A DNA stretch of 64,000 bases from Leifsonia sp. ku-ls (GTDB taxonomy: Bacteria > Actinomycetota > Actinomycetes > Actinomycetales > Microbacteriaceae): contig QKXI01000001.1 of assembly GCA_003367665.1 (NCBI GenBank), positions 478,370 to 542,369 on the forward strand. Direction: 5' to 3'. The notes below the pieces were generated by a model. It was not told where the DNA came from. It saw only the letters and a list, made by a program, of their open reading frames with translations, and did no database searches. This document shows, piece after piece, positions 34,871 through 44,987 of this stretch (its first letter is position 1; every line of letters begins with the position of its first letter). The position numbers were made by a program, and so were the translations under genes.

Positions 34871-36127
34871 ATGGACGAGGGAGTCTCGCGGGCCATGCGG
34901 CCCGTGGTGGACGCGTCGTGGCGGCGCGCGGAGCGGGCACGGCTCGACCCGGAACGGGTCAGCGCGCCGCTGGTGCTCGACGGCCCGGAGCTCGACGACG
35001 CCCGGCGCGCACATCCGATCGCGGCCGCTCTTCCCGTCATCCGCCGGCTGCTCGTCCGCGACGCCGACCCGGACTCGCGCGTGATCGTGGCCGTCGGCGA
35101 CGCCCGCGGTCGGCTCCTCTGGGTGGAGGGCGACCCCGTGCTGCGGCGGAGGGCCGAATCGATGCTGTTCGTTCCCGGCGCCGGCTGGGCCGAGGGGGAC
35201 GTCGGCACCTCCGCCCCCGGCACGGCGCTGGCCATCGGCGACGGCGTGCAGATCCGCGGCGCGGAGCACTTCTCCTACGAGGTGAAGCCGTGGAGCTGCA
35301 CCGCCGTCCCCGTGCGTGACCCGGAGACCGGCGACGTCATCGGCGTCGTGGACGTCACGGGCGAGGACCAGGTGGCCGCGCCGCACGTGCTGCCGCTCGT
35401 GGAGGCGACGGTCGCCGCGGTCGAGCGCGAGCTGCTCATCGCCCGGCTGCAGGAGCGCGGGACCGGGCGGCGGCCCGGCACGAAGCGCTCCCCCTCCGCG
35501 GTGGCCCAGCTGCGCATCCTCGGCCGCGACACCGCCGAGCTCACCGGGCCGGGCGGACGCACCGGGACGCTGAGCACCCGGCATAGCGAGCTGCTCGCGC
35601 TGCTGGCCTGGCACGCCGACGGCCTCTCCGCCGAGCGCCTGGCCGAGCTGGTGTACGGCGACGCCCGGCGTGCCGTGACCCTGCGGGCGGAGATGGTGCG
35701 GTTGCGACGGGCGCTCGGCTCGATCGCCCCGGAGCTGGGGCCGCTGACGCGCCCGTACCGGCTCGGCGCCCCGCTGGAGATGGACCTGGGAGCCGTGGTC
35801 GACCTGCAGCGGCGCGGGGCGCACCGCGCCGCGGTCGCGGCCTACGGCGGCGGACCGCTGCCCGACTCTGCCGCGCCGGGCATCGACGAGCTGCGCGAGG
35901 AGGTGGTCGCGCGGCTGCGCGAGGCGCTCCTGGAGTCCGGCTCGGCGGACCTGCTGCTGGCCTGGGCGGAGACCGACCGCGGCGCGGACGACGTCGAGGT
36001 CTGGCGCGCGGCCCTGCACGCGCTGCCGCCGCAGTCTCCCCGGCGGGCGCTCGTCGTCGCGCACCTGCTGGCGCTGGAGCGGGCCGACGAGCCGCCGCGC
36101 AACGGGATGCAACCCTCCTCCGACTAG
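34871..36127 (+). CDS. GAF-domain transcriptional regulator of the aldehyde dehydrogenase operon
   Basis: The 418-residue protein has an N-terminal sensor part resembling AcoR-type GAF regulators ([34 protein letters not shown], then [20 protein letters not shown]) and a C-terminal winged-helix-like region ([20 protein letters not shown] followed by [15 protein letters not shown]), in place of the sigma-54 AAA+ domain. It lies 53 nt upstream of the aldehyde dehydrogenase gene on the same strand and likely controls it in response to an alcohol or aldehyde. I chose ATG 34871, which follows TACGAT by 7 nt; the in-frame upstream starts lack a promoter. Confidence 0.82.
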   Translation: MDEGVSRAMRPVVDASWRRAERARLDPERVSAPLVLDGPELDDARRAHPIAAALPVIRRLLVRDADPDSRVIVAVGDARGRLLWVEGDPVLRRRAESMLFVPGAGWAEGDVGTSAPGTALAIGDGVQIRGAEHFSYEVKPWSCTAVPVRDPETGDVIGVVDVTGEDQVAAPHVLPLVEATVAAVERELLIARLQERGTGRRPGTKRSPSAVAQLRILGRDTAELTGPGGRTGTLSTRHSELLALLAWHADGLSAERLAELVYGDARRAVTLRAEMVRLRRALGSIAPELGPLTRPYRLGAPLEMDLGAVVDLQRRGAHRAAVAAYGGGPLPDSAAPGIDELREEVVARLREALLESGSADLLLAWAETDRGADDVEVWRAALHALPPQSPRRALVVAHLLALERADEPPRNGMQPSSD

Positions 36128-36180
36128 CGTGCGGAGCGCGTGCGACCCGCGCGCCCATGCGAAGTCGAAGGAGACCAACC

Positions 36181-37758
<1,578 letters not shown>

Positions 37759-37766
37759 GAGTCGCC

Positions 37767-38144
37767 GTGGACGTCTCCCGGGTGGACGTCACGCCGGCCG
37801 CCGCGGACATGCTGCGGCGGCTGGCGGCCGTCCACGGTCCCGTGCTGTTCCACCAGTCCGGCGGATGCTGCGACGGGTCGGCGCCGATGTGCTTCCCCGT
37901 CGGGATGTTCCGCACCGGCGGCTCGGACGTGCTGCTCGGCCGGCTCCCGGTCGACGGGATGGAGCCGGTGCCCGTCCACATGTCGGCGGCCCAGTACGAG
38001 TACTGGAAGTTCACCCACCTCACCATCGACCTGGTCGACGGCCGCGGCAGCGGCTTCTCGGCGGAGGCGCCGGAGGGCAAGCGGTTCCTGCTGCGCTCCC
38101 GCATGCTCACCGACGCCGAGCTGGCCGCCTTCGGCCTGGTCTGA
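37767..38144 (+). CDS. DUF779 protein, aldehyde dehydrogenase partner
   Basis: The 125-residue protein has the DUF779 signature HQSGGCCDGSAPMCFP with three Cys that could bind a metal, and HMSAAQYEYWKFTHLTIDLV in the second half. It is found next to acetaldehyde-type dehydrogenases in many bacteria; the biochemical role is unknown. The GTG at 37767 lies 8 nt after the dehydrogenase stop and uses GGAGTC as a Shine-Dalgarno. Confidence 0.88.
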   Translation: MDVSRVDVTPAAADMLRRLAAVHGPVLFHQSGGCCDGSAPMCFPVGMFRTGGSDVLLGRLPVDGMEPVPVHMSAAQYEYWKFTHLTIDLVDGRGSGFSAEAPEGKRFLLRSRMLTDAELAAFGLV

Positions 38145-38155
38145 CCGGACGGACT

Positions 38156-38196
38156 GCGGGAGGGCGTCGCATCGGGCGCGACCGGCGTCCTCCCGC
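38156..38196. terminator. Hairpin after the aldehyde dehydrogenase operon
   Basis: GCGGGAGG (38156-38163) pairs with CCTCCCGC (38189-38196) around a 25-nt loop containing further partial pairing. It sits between the DUF779 stop and the convergent 79-residue protein. Confidence 0.6.
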
Positions 38197-38202
38197 CACC
38201 GG

Positions 38203-38442
38203 TCAGCGCGCGTCGTCGTGGTCGGCGCGTGGGTAGTCGCCGATGCGCTGGCGCGTGCTGCGCACGAGCGGCGGCTCGTCGTCGTGCTGGCTGCCGACGT
38301 AGGCGCCGAGCGCCTCCTCCTCGACCGGGTCGTCGGGGTCGGTGCCGGTGTAGCGGCCGTGCACACCGCGCGGCTCCGCCATCTCCGGCTGCACCTGCGT
38401 GTAGCGGCCCTCGACGAGGTCCCGCTCTCCGCGTTCTGCCAT
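38203..38442 (-). CDS. Small acidic hypothetical protein
   Basis: The 79-residue protein is hydrophilic and acidic with many Asp/Glu and Arg: ERGERDLVEGRYTQVQPEMA and PDDPVEEEALGAYVGSQ. It has no membrane segment or Cys and is probably intrinsically flexible. I do not recognise a family, though similar short proteins occur in Microbacteriaceae. The ATG at 38442 has AAGGAGG upstream, and a palindrome with a candidate -10 lies just beyond. Its coding status rests on Shine-Dalgarno quality and length. Confidence 0.65.
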   Translation of the reverse strand: MAERGERDLVEGRYTQVQPEMAEPRGVHGRYTGTDPDDPVEEEALGAYVGSQHDDEPPLVRSTRQRIGDYPRADHDDAR

Positions 38443-38460
38443 GATCCTCGCCTCCTTCGT

Positions 38461-38474
38461 TTGCGATAGCGCAA
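38461..38474. promoter_or_regulatory. Palindrome TTGCGATAGCGCAA upstream of the 79-residue protein gene
   Basis: TTGCG and CGCAA flank a 4-nt centre. On the minus strand GATAAT lies just upstream and may be the -10, so the palindrome sits at or after the start of transcription, a good place for a repressor operator. The regulator is not identified. Confidence 0.4.
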
Positions 38475-38483
38475 TTATCCCGC

Positions 38484-38602
38484 CGTTCGCGGCCGGTGTG
38501 AAGGGAGGGCGGGATGCGGTTCGCGGCGCGTGTGAAGGGAGGGGCGGGATGCGGTTCTCGGTGCGGCGCGTGTGAAGGGAGGGGCGGGATGCGGGTTCTC
38601 GG
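38484..38602. repeat. Three tandem repeats of about 40 bp
   Basis: GTGTGAAGGGAGG(GG)CGGGATGCGG occurs at about 38496, 38530 and 38570 with spacing near 34-40 nt, each followed by TTC-CGG. It lies between two genes read on the minus strand and is not in a credible reading frame. Confidence 0.8.
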
Positions 38603-38640
38603 CGCTGCGACCGGAGGCTCAACAGGCGGCGCGGCGTGGC

Positions 38641-39408
38641 TCAGAGGGCGAGCGTGGCCCGCGCGGCGTCCACCAGCGCGCGGCCGTACGACGGCCCGTG
38701 GCCGGCGGCGTGCACCGCGAGGGGGTGCAGCTGGTGTACCGGGATCCGGTCGCGCCAGCCCGGCCGCAGCGGCCGCTCGGCGTCGTAGCCGGCGACGATC
38801 TCCCCCAGGTGCGGTGCGCCGAACAGCGCGAGCATCGCGAGGTCCGTCTCGCGGTGACCGCCGTGAGCCGCCGGGTCGATGAGCACGCCGCCGCGGTCGT
38901 CCCACAACAGGTTGCCGTTCCACAGGTCGCCGTGCAGGCGCGCCGGCGGCTCGTCGTCGTCGAACTCCCCGGCCGCGACCCGGTCGACCGCCTCGCGGAT
39001 GACCGGAAGCTGCGCGGCCGTCACACCGCCGGCCTCTACCGCGACCGACAGGTACGGGAGCACGCGGTCGCGCGCATAGAAGCGGCCCCAGCTGCCCTCG
39101 TGCGCGACCGGGAGGGGGCGCCGGCCGATGAACAGCGGGCCGTCCCAGCCGTCGGGCGGCGCACCGAACGCGGCGGCGCCGGCGGCGTGCGTCCTCGCCA
39201 ACGCCGCCCCGAAGGCGCGCGCGGCGGCCGGCGTCGGCCGGCCCTCGTCGATGCGCTCCAGTTCGATCCGGCCCGGCCCCACCCGTGCGACGCGCACCAC
39301 GCGCGCACCGCCGTCGGCCTCCGGCTCCCCCAGCCAGCGCAGCCCGGCCGCCTCGGCCTCGAAGAACCCCTCCGGCGCGTCCGCTCGCTGCTTCACCACG
39401 GTCTCCAC
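38641..39408 (-). CDS. Fructosamine kinase family protein
   Basis: The 255-residue kinase has the complete catalytic loop LHGDLWNGNLLW and the metal-binding VLIDPAAHGGHRETDLAML, as in fructosamine-3-kinase-related proteins. They phosphorylate ketoamines formed by glycation so that the adduct decomposes, repairing proteins or small amines. The same fold occurs in the degenerate protein at 751-1824, where these residues are lost. The catalytic loop is at about residues 160-171. Confidence 0.88.
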   Translation of the reverse strand: METVVKQRADAPEGFFEAEAAGLRWLGEPEADGGARVVRVARVGPGRIELERIDEGRPTPAAARAFGAALARTHAAGAAAFGAPPDGWDGPLFIGRRPLPVAHEGSWGRFYARDRVLPYLSVAVEAGGVTAAQLPVIREAVDRVAAGEFDDDEPPARLHGDLWNGNLLWDDRGGVLIDPAAHGGHRETDLAMLALFGAPHLGEIVAGYDAERPLRPGWRDRIPVHQLHPLAVHAAGHGPSYGRALVDAARATLAL

Positions 39409-39512
39409 CCGGCCACCCTACGACCGCGCGAAGCGCCACCCCCGCGGCAGACAACTGTGGCGACAGCGGGCGGGGTCGCGCGCTAGCGTCCACTGCAACG
39501 GAAGGAGGCGCC

Positions 39513-40157
39513 ATGCTCCTCAGCGTCAACGCGGTCGTCAGCCTCGACGGCGTCGTGCAGGGTCCGGCGGCGGTGGACGAGGACCGGAGCGGCGGCTTCA
39601 CCCGCGGGGGCTGGCTGGTGCCGCACGCGTCCCCCGCGCTCGACGCCGCCGTGTGCGGGTGGATGGGCGAGGCCGACGCCCTGCTGCTCGGCCGGAACAC
39701 GTTCGAGCGGATGCGCGAGCACTGGGCCCGGGTGAGCGACCCGGACGACGTGGTGGCGAGCGCTATGAAGTTCGGGCGCACCTTCGTCGTCAGCACCACC
39801 CTCACCGAGCAGCAGATCGGCTGGCTGCCCGTGATCGTGCTGCCGGGCGACCCCGTCGAGTCGGTGCGCATCCTGAAGGAGCAGCCCGGCCGTGAGCTGC
39901 AGGTGCACGGCAGCTGGCGGCTGGCGCGCGCGCTGCACGACGCCGGCCTGGTGGACGTCTACCGGCTGCTGCAGCTGCCGGTGGTCGTGGGCCAGGGCAA
40001 ACGCCTGTTCGAGAACGGGGCGATCCCGGCCATGTACCACGTCGACCCGGCCGGGTCCGGCGTTCTCGACGGCGGCGCGCTCGCGCTCACCCTCCGACGG
40101 CCGTCGTTCGGGACGGTGCACCCGGGGCGGCACGCCGCGGGCGTCGCCGGGCCGTGA
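39513..40157 (+). CDS. Dihydrofolate-reductase-fold protein (RibD C-terminal-like)
   Basis: The 214-residue protein begins LLSVNAVVSLDGVVQGP, the standard start of the RibD_C/DHFR-like group, followed by LLLGRNTFERMREHW and a C-terminal YRLLQLPVVVGQGKRLFEN. These NADPH-dependent reductases have varied substrates; the family is common in actinobacteria and no specific role can be given. GGAAGGAGG precedes ATG 39513, with TAGCGT at 39484-39489. Its last 71 nt overlap the convergent VanZ gene. Confidence 0.85.
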   Translation: MLLSVNAVVSLDGVVQGPAAVDEDRSGGFTRGGWLVPHASPALDAAVCGWMGEADALLLGRNTFERMREHWARVSDPDDVVASAMKFGRTFVVSTTLTEQQIGWLPVIVLPGDPVESVRILKEQPGRELQVHGSWRLARALHDAGLVDVYRLLQLPVVVGQGKRLFENGAIPAMYHVDPAGSGVLDGGALALTLRRPSFGTVHPGRHAAGVAGP

Positions 40158-40545
40158 CGAGCAGCGCCACACCGACGCCAATGAGCGTGCCGAGCGTGTT
40201 CGCGAGGAGGTCACGCGCGTCGCTGAACCGCGCGGGCAGGAACAGCTGGACGAACTCGATGCAGAGCGTCGCGGCGACCCCGATCGCCACGGCGACCCAC
40301 CAGCGCCATGCCCCGAGGAGCAGGGTGAACAGCAGGCCCATCGGGACGAACAGCATCACGTTGGCGCCGAACTCGGCCACGGAGTAGTCCACCCAGCCGA
40401 GGCCAGGCACGGCGGACACGGCACGCAGCAGCGACCGCAGCAGCGGGTTCCTGGCGGGGTCGCCCGGCGCCGGGTTCAGCGTGATCCACGCGACGGCGGC
40501 CAGGTAGACGCCCGCCAGCACGGACAGCACGGGACGGCGGCGCAT
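40087..40545 (-). CDS. VanZ family membrane protein
   Basis: The 152-residue protein has three to four hydrophobic segments (VLSVLAGVYLAAVAWITLNP near the start) and the conserved NVMLFVPMGLL and CIEFVQLFLPARFSDARDLL of VanZ-like proteins, some of which affect glycopeptide tolerance. I chose ATG 40545; an in-frame ATG at 40563 is possible and would abut the divergent ltrA start. The 3' end overlaps the reductase gene by 71 nt. Here it is unlinked to van genes, so resistance should not be assumed. Confidence 0.8.
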   Translation of the reverse strand: MRRRPVLSVLAGVYLAAVAWITLNPAPGDPARNPLLRSLLRAVSAVPGLGWVDYSVAEFGANVMLFVPMGLLFTLLLGAWRWWVAVAIGVAATLCIEFVQLFLPARFSDARDLLANTLGTLIGVGVALLVTARRRPRRAAPGAPSRTTAVGG

Positions 40546-40563
40546 CCTCCTATGCTGGCGCAT

Positions 40564-41751
40564 GTGACCGCTGCCTTCCGCATCCCGATGACCGGACGCT
40601 CCACCGACGAGCGGCACCGCGTGTCCAGTCCGCTGGAGCTGCTGTTCGACCTCACCTTCGTGGTGGCGATCGCGCAGGTCGCCGGTCAGCTCGCCCACGT
40701 CGGCGAGGATGGGCACCTGCTCGCGAAACTGCCGCTGTACTGCATGGTGTTCTTCGCGATCTGGTGGGCGTGGATGAACTTCACCTGGTTCGCCTCCGCG
40801 TACGACACCGACGACGTGCCGTACCGGCTGATGACCCTCGTCCAGATGGGCGGCGTGCTGGTGCTCGCGGCCGGCGTCCCCGCGGCGTTCGACCACGAGA
40901 ACTTCACGGCCATCATCGTCGGCTACCTGATCATGCGGTTCGCGCTCGTCGGGCAGTGGCTGCGCGCGGCGGTCGAGCATCCGGCCGGGCGCACGACGGC
41001 GCTGCGCTACGCGTTCGGCGTCGCGGCGGTGCAGGTGCTGTGGGTGGTGTGGGGCTTCGTGCCTCCGCAGGTCGGTGTGTGGCTGTTCCCGATCGGGGCG
41101 GCCTTGGAGCTCGCCGTGCCGCTCTGGGCGGAGCGTCCGGGCATGACCAGCTGGCATCCGCACCACATCGCCGAGCGCTACGGGCTGTTCACGATCATCG
41201 TGCTCGGCGAGTCGGTGTCGGCCTCGGCGGTCGGCGTGCAGAACGCGCTCGCGCAGTCGGGCTTCTCGGCCGCCCTGGTGTGGATCGCCGCGGCCGGCCT
41301 CGTGCTGCTGTTCGCGCTGTGGTGGCTGTACTTCCTGGAGCCGGCGGCCGAAGGCCTCCGCTCGCGCCGTGGACGCTCGTTCTACTGGGGGTACGGGCAC
41401 TACGTGGTGTTCGCCTCCCTCGCGGCACTCGGGGCCGGCCTCGAGGTGGCGGTGCAGGAGGGCGCGGCGCACTCCGCGGCGGCGAACACGGCCGTCGAGT
41501 ACGCGATCGCCGTTCCGGTCGCGCTGTTCCTGCTGATGCTCTACGTGCTGCACGCGCCGCTGGTGTCGGAGGTCGTCATCCGGCCACTGAAGACCGGGAT
41601 CGCGCTGGCGCTGATCCTGCTGTTGCCGCTCGCCTCGCCGCTGCTCGGGCTCGTCGGCGTGACCGTCGGGATCGCGCTGGTCGCCTCCGCTCTCGTCGCC
41701 GCGACGCTGATCGACCGCGTCGTGGCGGCGCGCCGCGCGGCCTTGCCGTGA
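40564..41751 (+). CDS. Low temperature requirement protein A (LtrA) family membrane protein
   Basis: The 395-residue protein has about ten to eleven hydrophobic segments and the LtrA family stretches SPLELLFDLTFVVAIAQ, FAIWWAWMNFTWFASAYDTDD and HIAERYGLFTIIVLGESV. LtrA was named from cold-sensitive Listeria mutants; the molecular activity is not known. The GTG at 40564 follows TATGCT (40551-40556) by 7 nt, a leaderless-type start. The next small gene begins at or just after its stop. Confidence 0.87.
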   Translation: MTAAFRIPMTGRSTDERHRVSSPLELLFDLTFVVAIAQVAGQLAHVGEDGHLLAKLPLYCMVFFAIWWAWMNFTWFASAYDTDDVPYRLMTLVQMGGVLVLAAGVPAAFDHENFTAIIVGYLIMRFALVGQWLRAAVEHPAGRTTALRYAFGVAAVQVLWVVWGFVPPQVGVWLFPIGAALELAVPLWAERPGMTSWHPHHIAERYGLFTIIVLGESVSASAVGVQNALAQSGFSAALVWIAAAGLVLLFALWWLYFLEPAAEGLRSRRGRSFYWGYGHYVVFASLAALGAGLEVAVQEGAAHSAAANTAVEYAIAVPVALFLLMLYVLHAPLVSEVVIRPLKTGIALALILLLPLASPLLGLVGVTVGIALVASALVAATLIDRVVAARRAALP

Positions 41752-41777
41752 CCGGCGGACCGCGGGAGAGTCGGGAG

Positions 41778-41945
41778 ATGACCGAACGAGACGACCGCGC
41801 CGACCAGCTGACCACCGCGCCCGCCGCCGACGAGGACGACGCGGCGCCGCGCATCGACGTCACCGAGGGCGACGACGGCCGCCGACGCATCGACCTGCGC
41901 GACGACGCCGCGGTACGGCCGGGAACGGATCCGGAACACCGCTGA
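41778..41945 (+). CDS. Short acidic hypothetical protein after ltrA
   Basis: The 55-residue protein, MTERDDRADQLTTAPAADED to TDPEHR, is strongly acidic, has no predicted membrane segment and is not recognised. An in-frame GTG at 41748 overlaps the ltrA stop (GTGA) and would give 65 residues by coupled translation. GGGAG directly abuts the ATG, so the start is uncertain. A hairpin follows, closing the ltrA transcription unit. Confidence 0.5.
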   Translation: MTERDDRADQLTTAPAADEDDAAPRIDVTEGDDGRRRIDLRDDAAVRPGTDPEHR

Positions 41946-41964
41946 GCTGGCAGGCAACAAAAAA

Positions 41965-41983
41965 GCGAGGAAGAACTCCTCGC
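41965..41983. terminator. Hairpin GCGAGGA / TCCTCGC after ltrA unit
   Basis: The 7-bp stem with a 5-nt loop is preceded by an A-run (41957-41964 region) and followed by ATTT, so it could work in both directions. An A/T-rich stretch to about 42000 follows. Confidence 0.7.
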
Positions 41984-42044
41984 ATTTCCAGAATATATCA
42001 CTTCACGGGGCTTGCCGTAAGAGCCCCGGGACCGTGCACAATGA

Positions 42045-42410
42045 CAGGCCTCACTGCACTCGACGACGAAGGAGAAGCAGCGGATCTTCATCCCGAGCCA
42101 CCGTCCGCCCGGGCCGGCCGCGCGGTGGGGGTACCCGAACGTGCACTACGTGCTCGATGGTGTCAGGTCCGCGATGGAGCAGGCGGTGGCCGCGGCGGGA
42201 GACCGGGATGTGTACGTCCAGGGCGGCTACACCGCGCAGAAGGCGCTCGAGGAGGGCGTGCTCGACGAGATCCAGCTGCACCTGATCCCGGTGCTGCTGG
42301 GCGGCGGACACCGTCTCTTCGACGTGCTGCCCGCCGAGGTCGAGCTGGAGATCGTGAAGGTGATCGACACCCCGTTCGCCACGCACCTCCGCTACCGCGT
42401 GGTGCGCTGA
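42045..42410 (+). pseudogene. 5'-truncated DHFR/RibD-C family reductase remnant
   Basis: The open frame from 42045 reads QRIFIPSHRPPGPAARWGYP then NVHYVLDGVRSAMEQAVAA, GDRDVYVQGGYTAQKALEEG and LIPVLLGGGHRLFD, a clear C-terminal half of the RibD_C-like reductase family. The N-terminal half that normally begins with a start like VVxxSLDGxxAGP is missing: the frame is closed by TGA at 42042-42044 and the upstream 60 nt are A/T-rich and unrelated. No strong start exists; GTG 42141 would give 89 residues. It is probably a decayed gene, though a short functional product is not excluded. Confidence 0.7.
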
Positions 42411-42426
42411 GCCCGGCCGGGGCCGC

Positions 42427-44451
42427 TCAGCGCTCGGCCGGCACGGAGCGGCCCGACCACCGCCGGGCACGGGCGGCCGCCCACACCGCGCCGCCCGCGA
42501 CCAGGAGCCCGAGGGCGGCGAGGGCGGGCGGTGTCGACGCCGGCGGCGCGCCCGTCGCCGCGAGCTCGACGGTCGGCCCGAGCGCCGGGTCGGCGTCGGC
42601 GCCTGCCGCGGCGCCGGCGTGCCCGCGGCCGGGCTGCTCCCCGTACACGCGGACGTAGTCGAACGTCGTGGTGAACCCGGCCGCCGCCATCGACACCAGG
42701 CCGAGCCGGGGCGGAGTCGCGGTCAGCGGAGTGGTCCAGACGCCGGCCTCGTCCCAGGTCGCGCCCTCGTCGTTGCTCGTCCAGGCGGTGTAGCGGTTCT
42801 CGCTCGCGGTGTGCGTGCGGGCCAGGCGCAGCAGCGTCCACTCGCCGACGGGGCCGCCCACGGCGTTCCCGTAGGTCGGATAGCCTGGGCCCTCAGCGGT
42901 CTCGCGCTTGCCGAACTCGGTCTGCCGGGTCTCCCAGATCGAGGTGACGGTGAGCTTCACGAAGTCGGCGTCGTCCTGGTAGACCACCAGGCCGCCCTGG
43001 GCGTAGTTCTGGCAGCAGCCGTCGCGCGGGACGGTGCTGGAGACACGCGTCTCCACCGTGAAGTCGCCGCTGGGCAGCGGCCGAAGCGGCAGGCCGGCCG
43101 CGCCGGGGTCGGGCCCGAGGTCGGCCTGCTGCGTCTGCCAGCGCAGGACGCCGTTTGCCACCGTGCGGGTCGCCGCGCCCGGGTCGCGCAGCCAGGTCCA
43201 CCCCGGGTCCATCGCGTGGCCGCCGAACTCGTCCGAGAAGGCCGGCAGCTTCGGGCCGAGCGCGGGCGTCGTCACGAACGTCGGCGCGGAGGATCCGGGC
43301 TGGCCGGGCGTCACCACCGGCGCCGGCTGGGGGCTGTCGGAGGGGCCGGCCCCGCCGCGCACCACCGGCCAGCCGTCGCGCCAGTCCAGCCGATCCATCA
43401 GCACCGGACGCTTGGTGTACGTGCCGGCGCCCGCGACGTACGGGTCGGTGCGGTCGACCGCGTGGTAGAGCATCCAGCGCTGGCCCGCCGCGTCGACGGT
43501 GCTCGTGACGTGCCCGGTGCCGATCCAGCGGTTGCCGTTCTGGTGCAGCACCGGGGTGCCCCCGACGCGGGAGTCGAGCAGGGAGGCGCCGGTGCGGTCG
43601 AGGAACGGGCCGGTCGGGGAGGTCGAGCGTCCCGCGAAGACGCCGTAGCCGGTGAGCGGCCCGGCGCAGCAGTTGGTCGCCGAGCCGAGCAGGTAGAACC
43701 AGCCGTCGTGCTCGATCACGTGCGTCCCCTCGTAACGGTTGGGGATGGCGACCTGCACCTGGCTCGCGGGGTCGGAGTGGAGGCCGTCGGCGCTCAGCCG
43801 CCGCACCGACAGGCCGCCGTAGTAGCTGCCGAAGTAGAGGTAGTTCTCCCCACCGACGGTGAGCAGCTCGGGGTCGTACACCCAGCGCCGGTCGTTCGGG
43901 TCGGCGTTCCCCGGCGAGGGCATCGGCTCGACGACCGGACCGCCCGAGTCCACCCACGGCCCGGCCGGGCTGTCGCTGGTGGCCACCCCGATCGCCGAGC
44001 CGCCGCCGGGCGCCACCGTGTTCGTGGCGGTGTAGTAGAGCAGGTAGCGGCCGCCGACGTAGGCGACATCGGGCGCCCACATGTCGCCGTCGCCGATCCA
44101 GGCAGGCTTGACGGGAAGCGCCTCGCGGACGAACGACCAGTGCACCAGGTCGGTGGAGCGGTAGGTCGGGATGCTGGAGAAGACGAGCGAGCCGTCCGGG
44201 TTGCGCAGCGACGAGTCGATGACGTCGCGCGTGCAGTACAGGTACCACGCCGGGTCGGCCGGGTCGTGCGACCGGACGACATCGGGGTCGGCGCACTGCT
44301 CGGCCAGCTTTCCGCCGCCGAGGTCGAGCGGCAGCGGGTTGCTGTACGTCGCCGGCTCCGCGTACGCGTCGGGCGCCCCGACGGCGAGGGTGGCGGCACC
44401 CATCGCCAGCGCTGTAAGGACGGACAGGATCGGTCGAGACCGGTGACGCAT
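42427..44451 (-). CDS. Secreted, cell-wall-anchored GH43-family glycoside hydrolase
   Basis: The 674-residue enzyme has a signal peptide (RPILSVLTALAMGAATLAVG, cut near AYA) and a five-bladed GH43 domain with all three acidic residues in the expected places: CADPDVV, WAPDVAYVG and YEGTHVIE. GH43 enzymes cut arabinan, xylan or related polymers. From about residue 395 a concanavalin-like beta-xylosidase C-terminal domain follows (FSDEFGGHAMDPGWTWLRDP). The end has LAATG, a hydrophobic helix and a basic tail, a class E-type sortase signal. A perfect palindrome lies in its promoter. Confidence 0.9.
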   Translation of the reverse strand: MRHRSRPILSVLTALAMGAATLAVGAPDAYAEPATYSNPLPLDLGGGKLAEQCADPDVVRSHDPADPAWYLYCTRDVIDSSLRNPDGSLVFSSIPTYRSTDLVHWSFVREALPVKPAWIGDGDMWAPDVAYVGGRYLLYYTATNTVAPGGGSAIGVATSDSPAGPWVDSGGPVVEPMPSPGNADPNDRRWVYDPELLTVGGENYLYFGSYYGGLSVRRLSADGLHSDPASQVQVAIPNRYEGTHVIEHDGWFYLLGSATNCCAGPLTGYGVFAGRSTSPTGPFLDRTGASLLDSRVGGTPVLHQNGNRWIGTGHVTSTVDAAGQRWMLYHAVDRTDPYVAGAGTYTKRPVLMDRLDWRDGWPVVRGGAGPSDSPQPAPVVTPGQPGSSAPTFVTTPALGPKLPAFSDEFGGHAMDPGWTWLRDPGAATRTVANGVLRWQTQQADLGPDPGAAGLPLRPLPSGDFTVETRVSSTVPRDGCCQNYAQGGLVVYQDDADFVKLTVTSIWETRQTEFGKRETAEGPGYPTYGNAVGGPVGEWTLLRLARTHTASENRYTAWTSNDEGATWDEAGVWTTPLTATPPRLGLVSMAAAGFTTTFDYVRVYGEQPGRGHAGAAAGADADPALGPTVELAATGAPPASTPPALAALGLLVAGGAVWAAARARRWSGRSVPAER

Positions 44452-44490
44452 GCGCAGGCTCCCCTCCGAGACGAGACGTGCGCCCTACGC

Positions 44491-44502
44491 TACAGCGCTG
44501 TA
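44491..44502. promoter_or_regulatory. Perfect palindrome TACAGCGCTGTA, candidate LacI-family operator of the GH43 gene
   Basis: This 12-bp palindrome lies 40 nt upstream of the GH43 ATG on the minus strand, immediately before a TAGCGT -10. LacI-type regulators of sugar genes bind palindromes centred on CG like this. No regulator gene is adjacent. Confidence 0.5.
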
Positions 44503-44530
44503 AATCGACGGACAAGAGCACGAACACACC

Positions 44531-44563
44531 AAAAACGGGCCGCCGCCCGAAGGCGACGGCCCG
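44531..44563 (-). terminator. rpsO intrinsic terminator
   Basis: On the minus strand ACGGGCCGTCGCC pairs with GGCGGCGGCCCGT (one G-T) around TTCG, followed by a run of T. It lies 33 nt after the rpsO stop. Confidence 0.9.
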
Positions 44564-44595
44564 TCCTGTCAGAAGTTCGCGGTGTCGATCGAAGA

Positions 44596-44865
44596 CTAGC
44601 GACGAAGACCGAGACGCTCGATGAGCGAGCGGTAACGGTTGATGTCGATGTCCGCCAGGTAGCCCAGCAGACGGCGACGCTGACCGACCAGCAGAAGCAG
44701 GCCACGACGCGAGTGGTGGTCGTGCTTGTGCTCCTTGAGGTGCTCCGTGAGGTCCTTGATCCGCTTGGTGAGGATCGCGACCTGCACCTCGGGGGATCCG
44801 GTGTCACCGGGGTGGGTAGCGTACTCTTCGATGATCGCCTTCTTGGTGTCTGCATCCAGCGCCAT
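44596..44865 (-). CDS. rpsO: 30S ribosomal protein S15
   Basis: The 89-residue protein is typical S15 in length and sequence: [40 protein letters not shown] and RRRLLGYL. It binds 16S rRNA and starts assembly of the 30S platform. The ATG at 44865 follows AGGGGATC. In most actinobacteria rpsO is close to pnp; here pnp is about 10 kb away with other genes between. Confidence 0.97.
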   Translation of the reverse strand: MALDADTKKAIIEEYATHPGDTGSPEVQVAILTKRIKDLTEHLKEHKHDHHSRRGLLLLVGQRRRLLGYLADIDINRYRSLIERLGLRR

Positions 44866-44987
44866 AGAGGGATCCCCTTTCTGCTCGTTGCGCGGTGCCC
44901 GGGGCCGTATGCCTGGGCTCTCTTGATCCGCGGCCGTTCGACGGCAACTGGAAGAGTCTACCAGAAGCGGTGGGCGCCCCGGCCCGG

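Noticed and set aside
40087-40545. Glycopeptide-resistance locus from the VanZ gene
   Set aside because: No vanHAX or vanRS neighbours; VanZ-family proteins are common without resistance.
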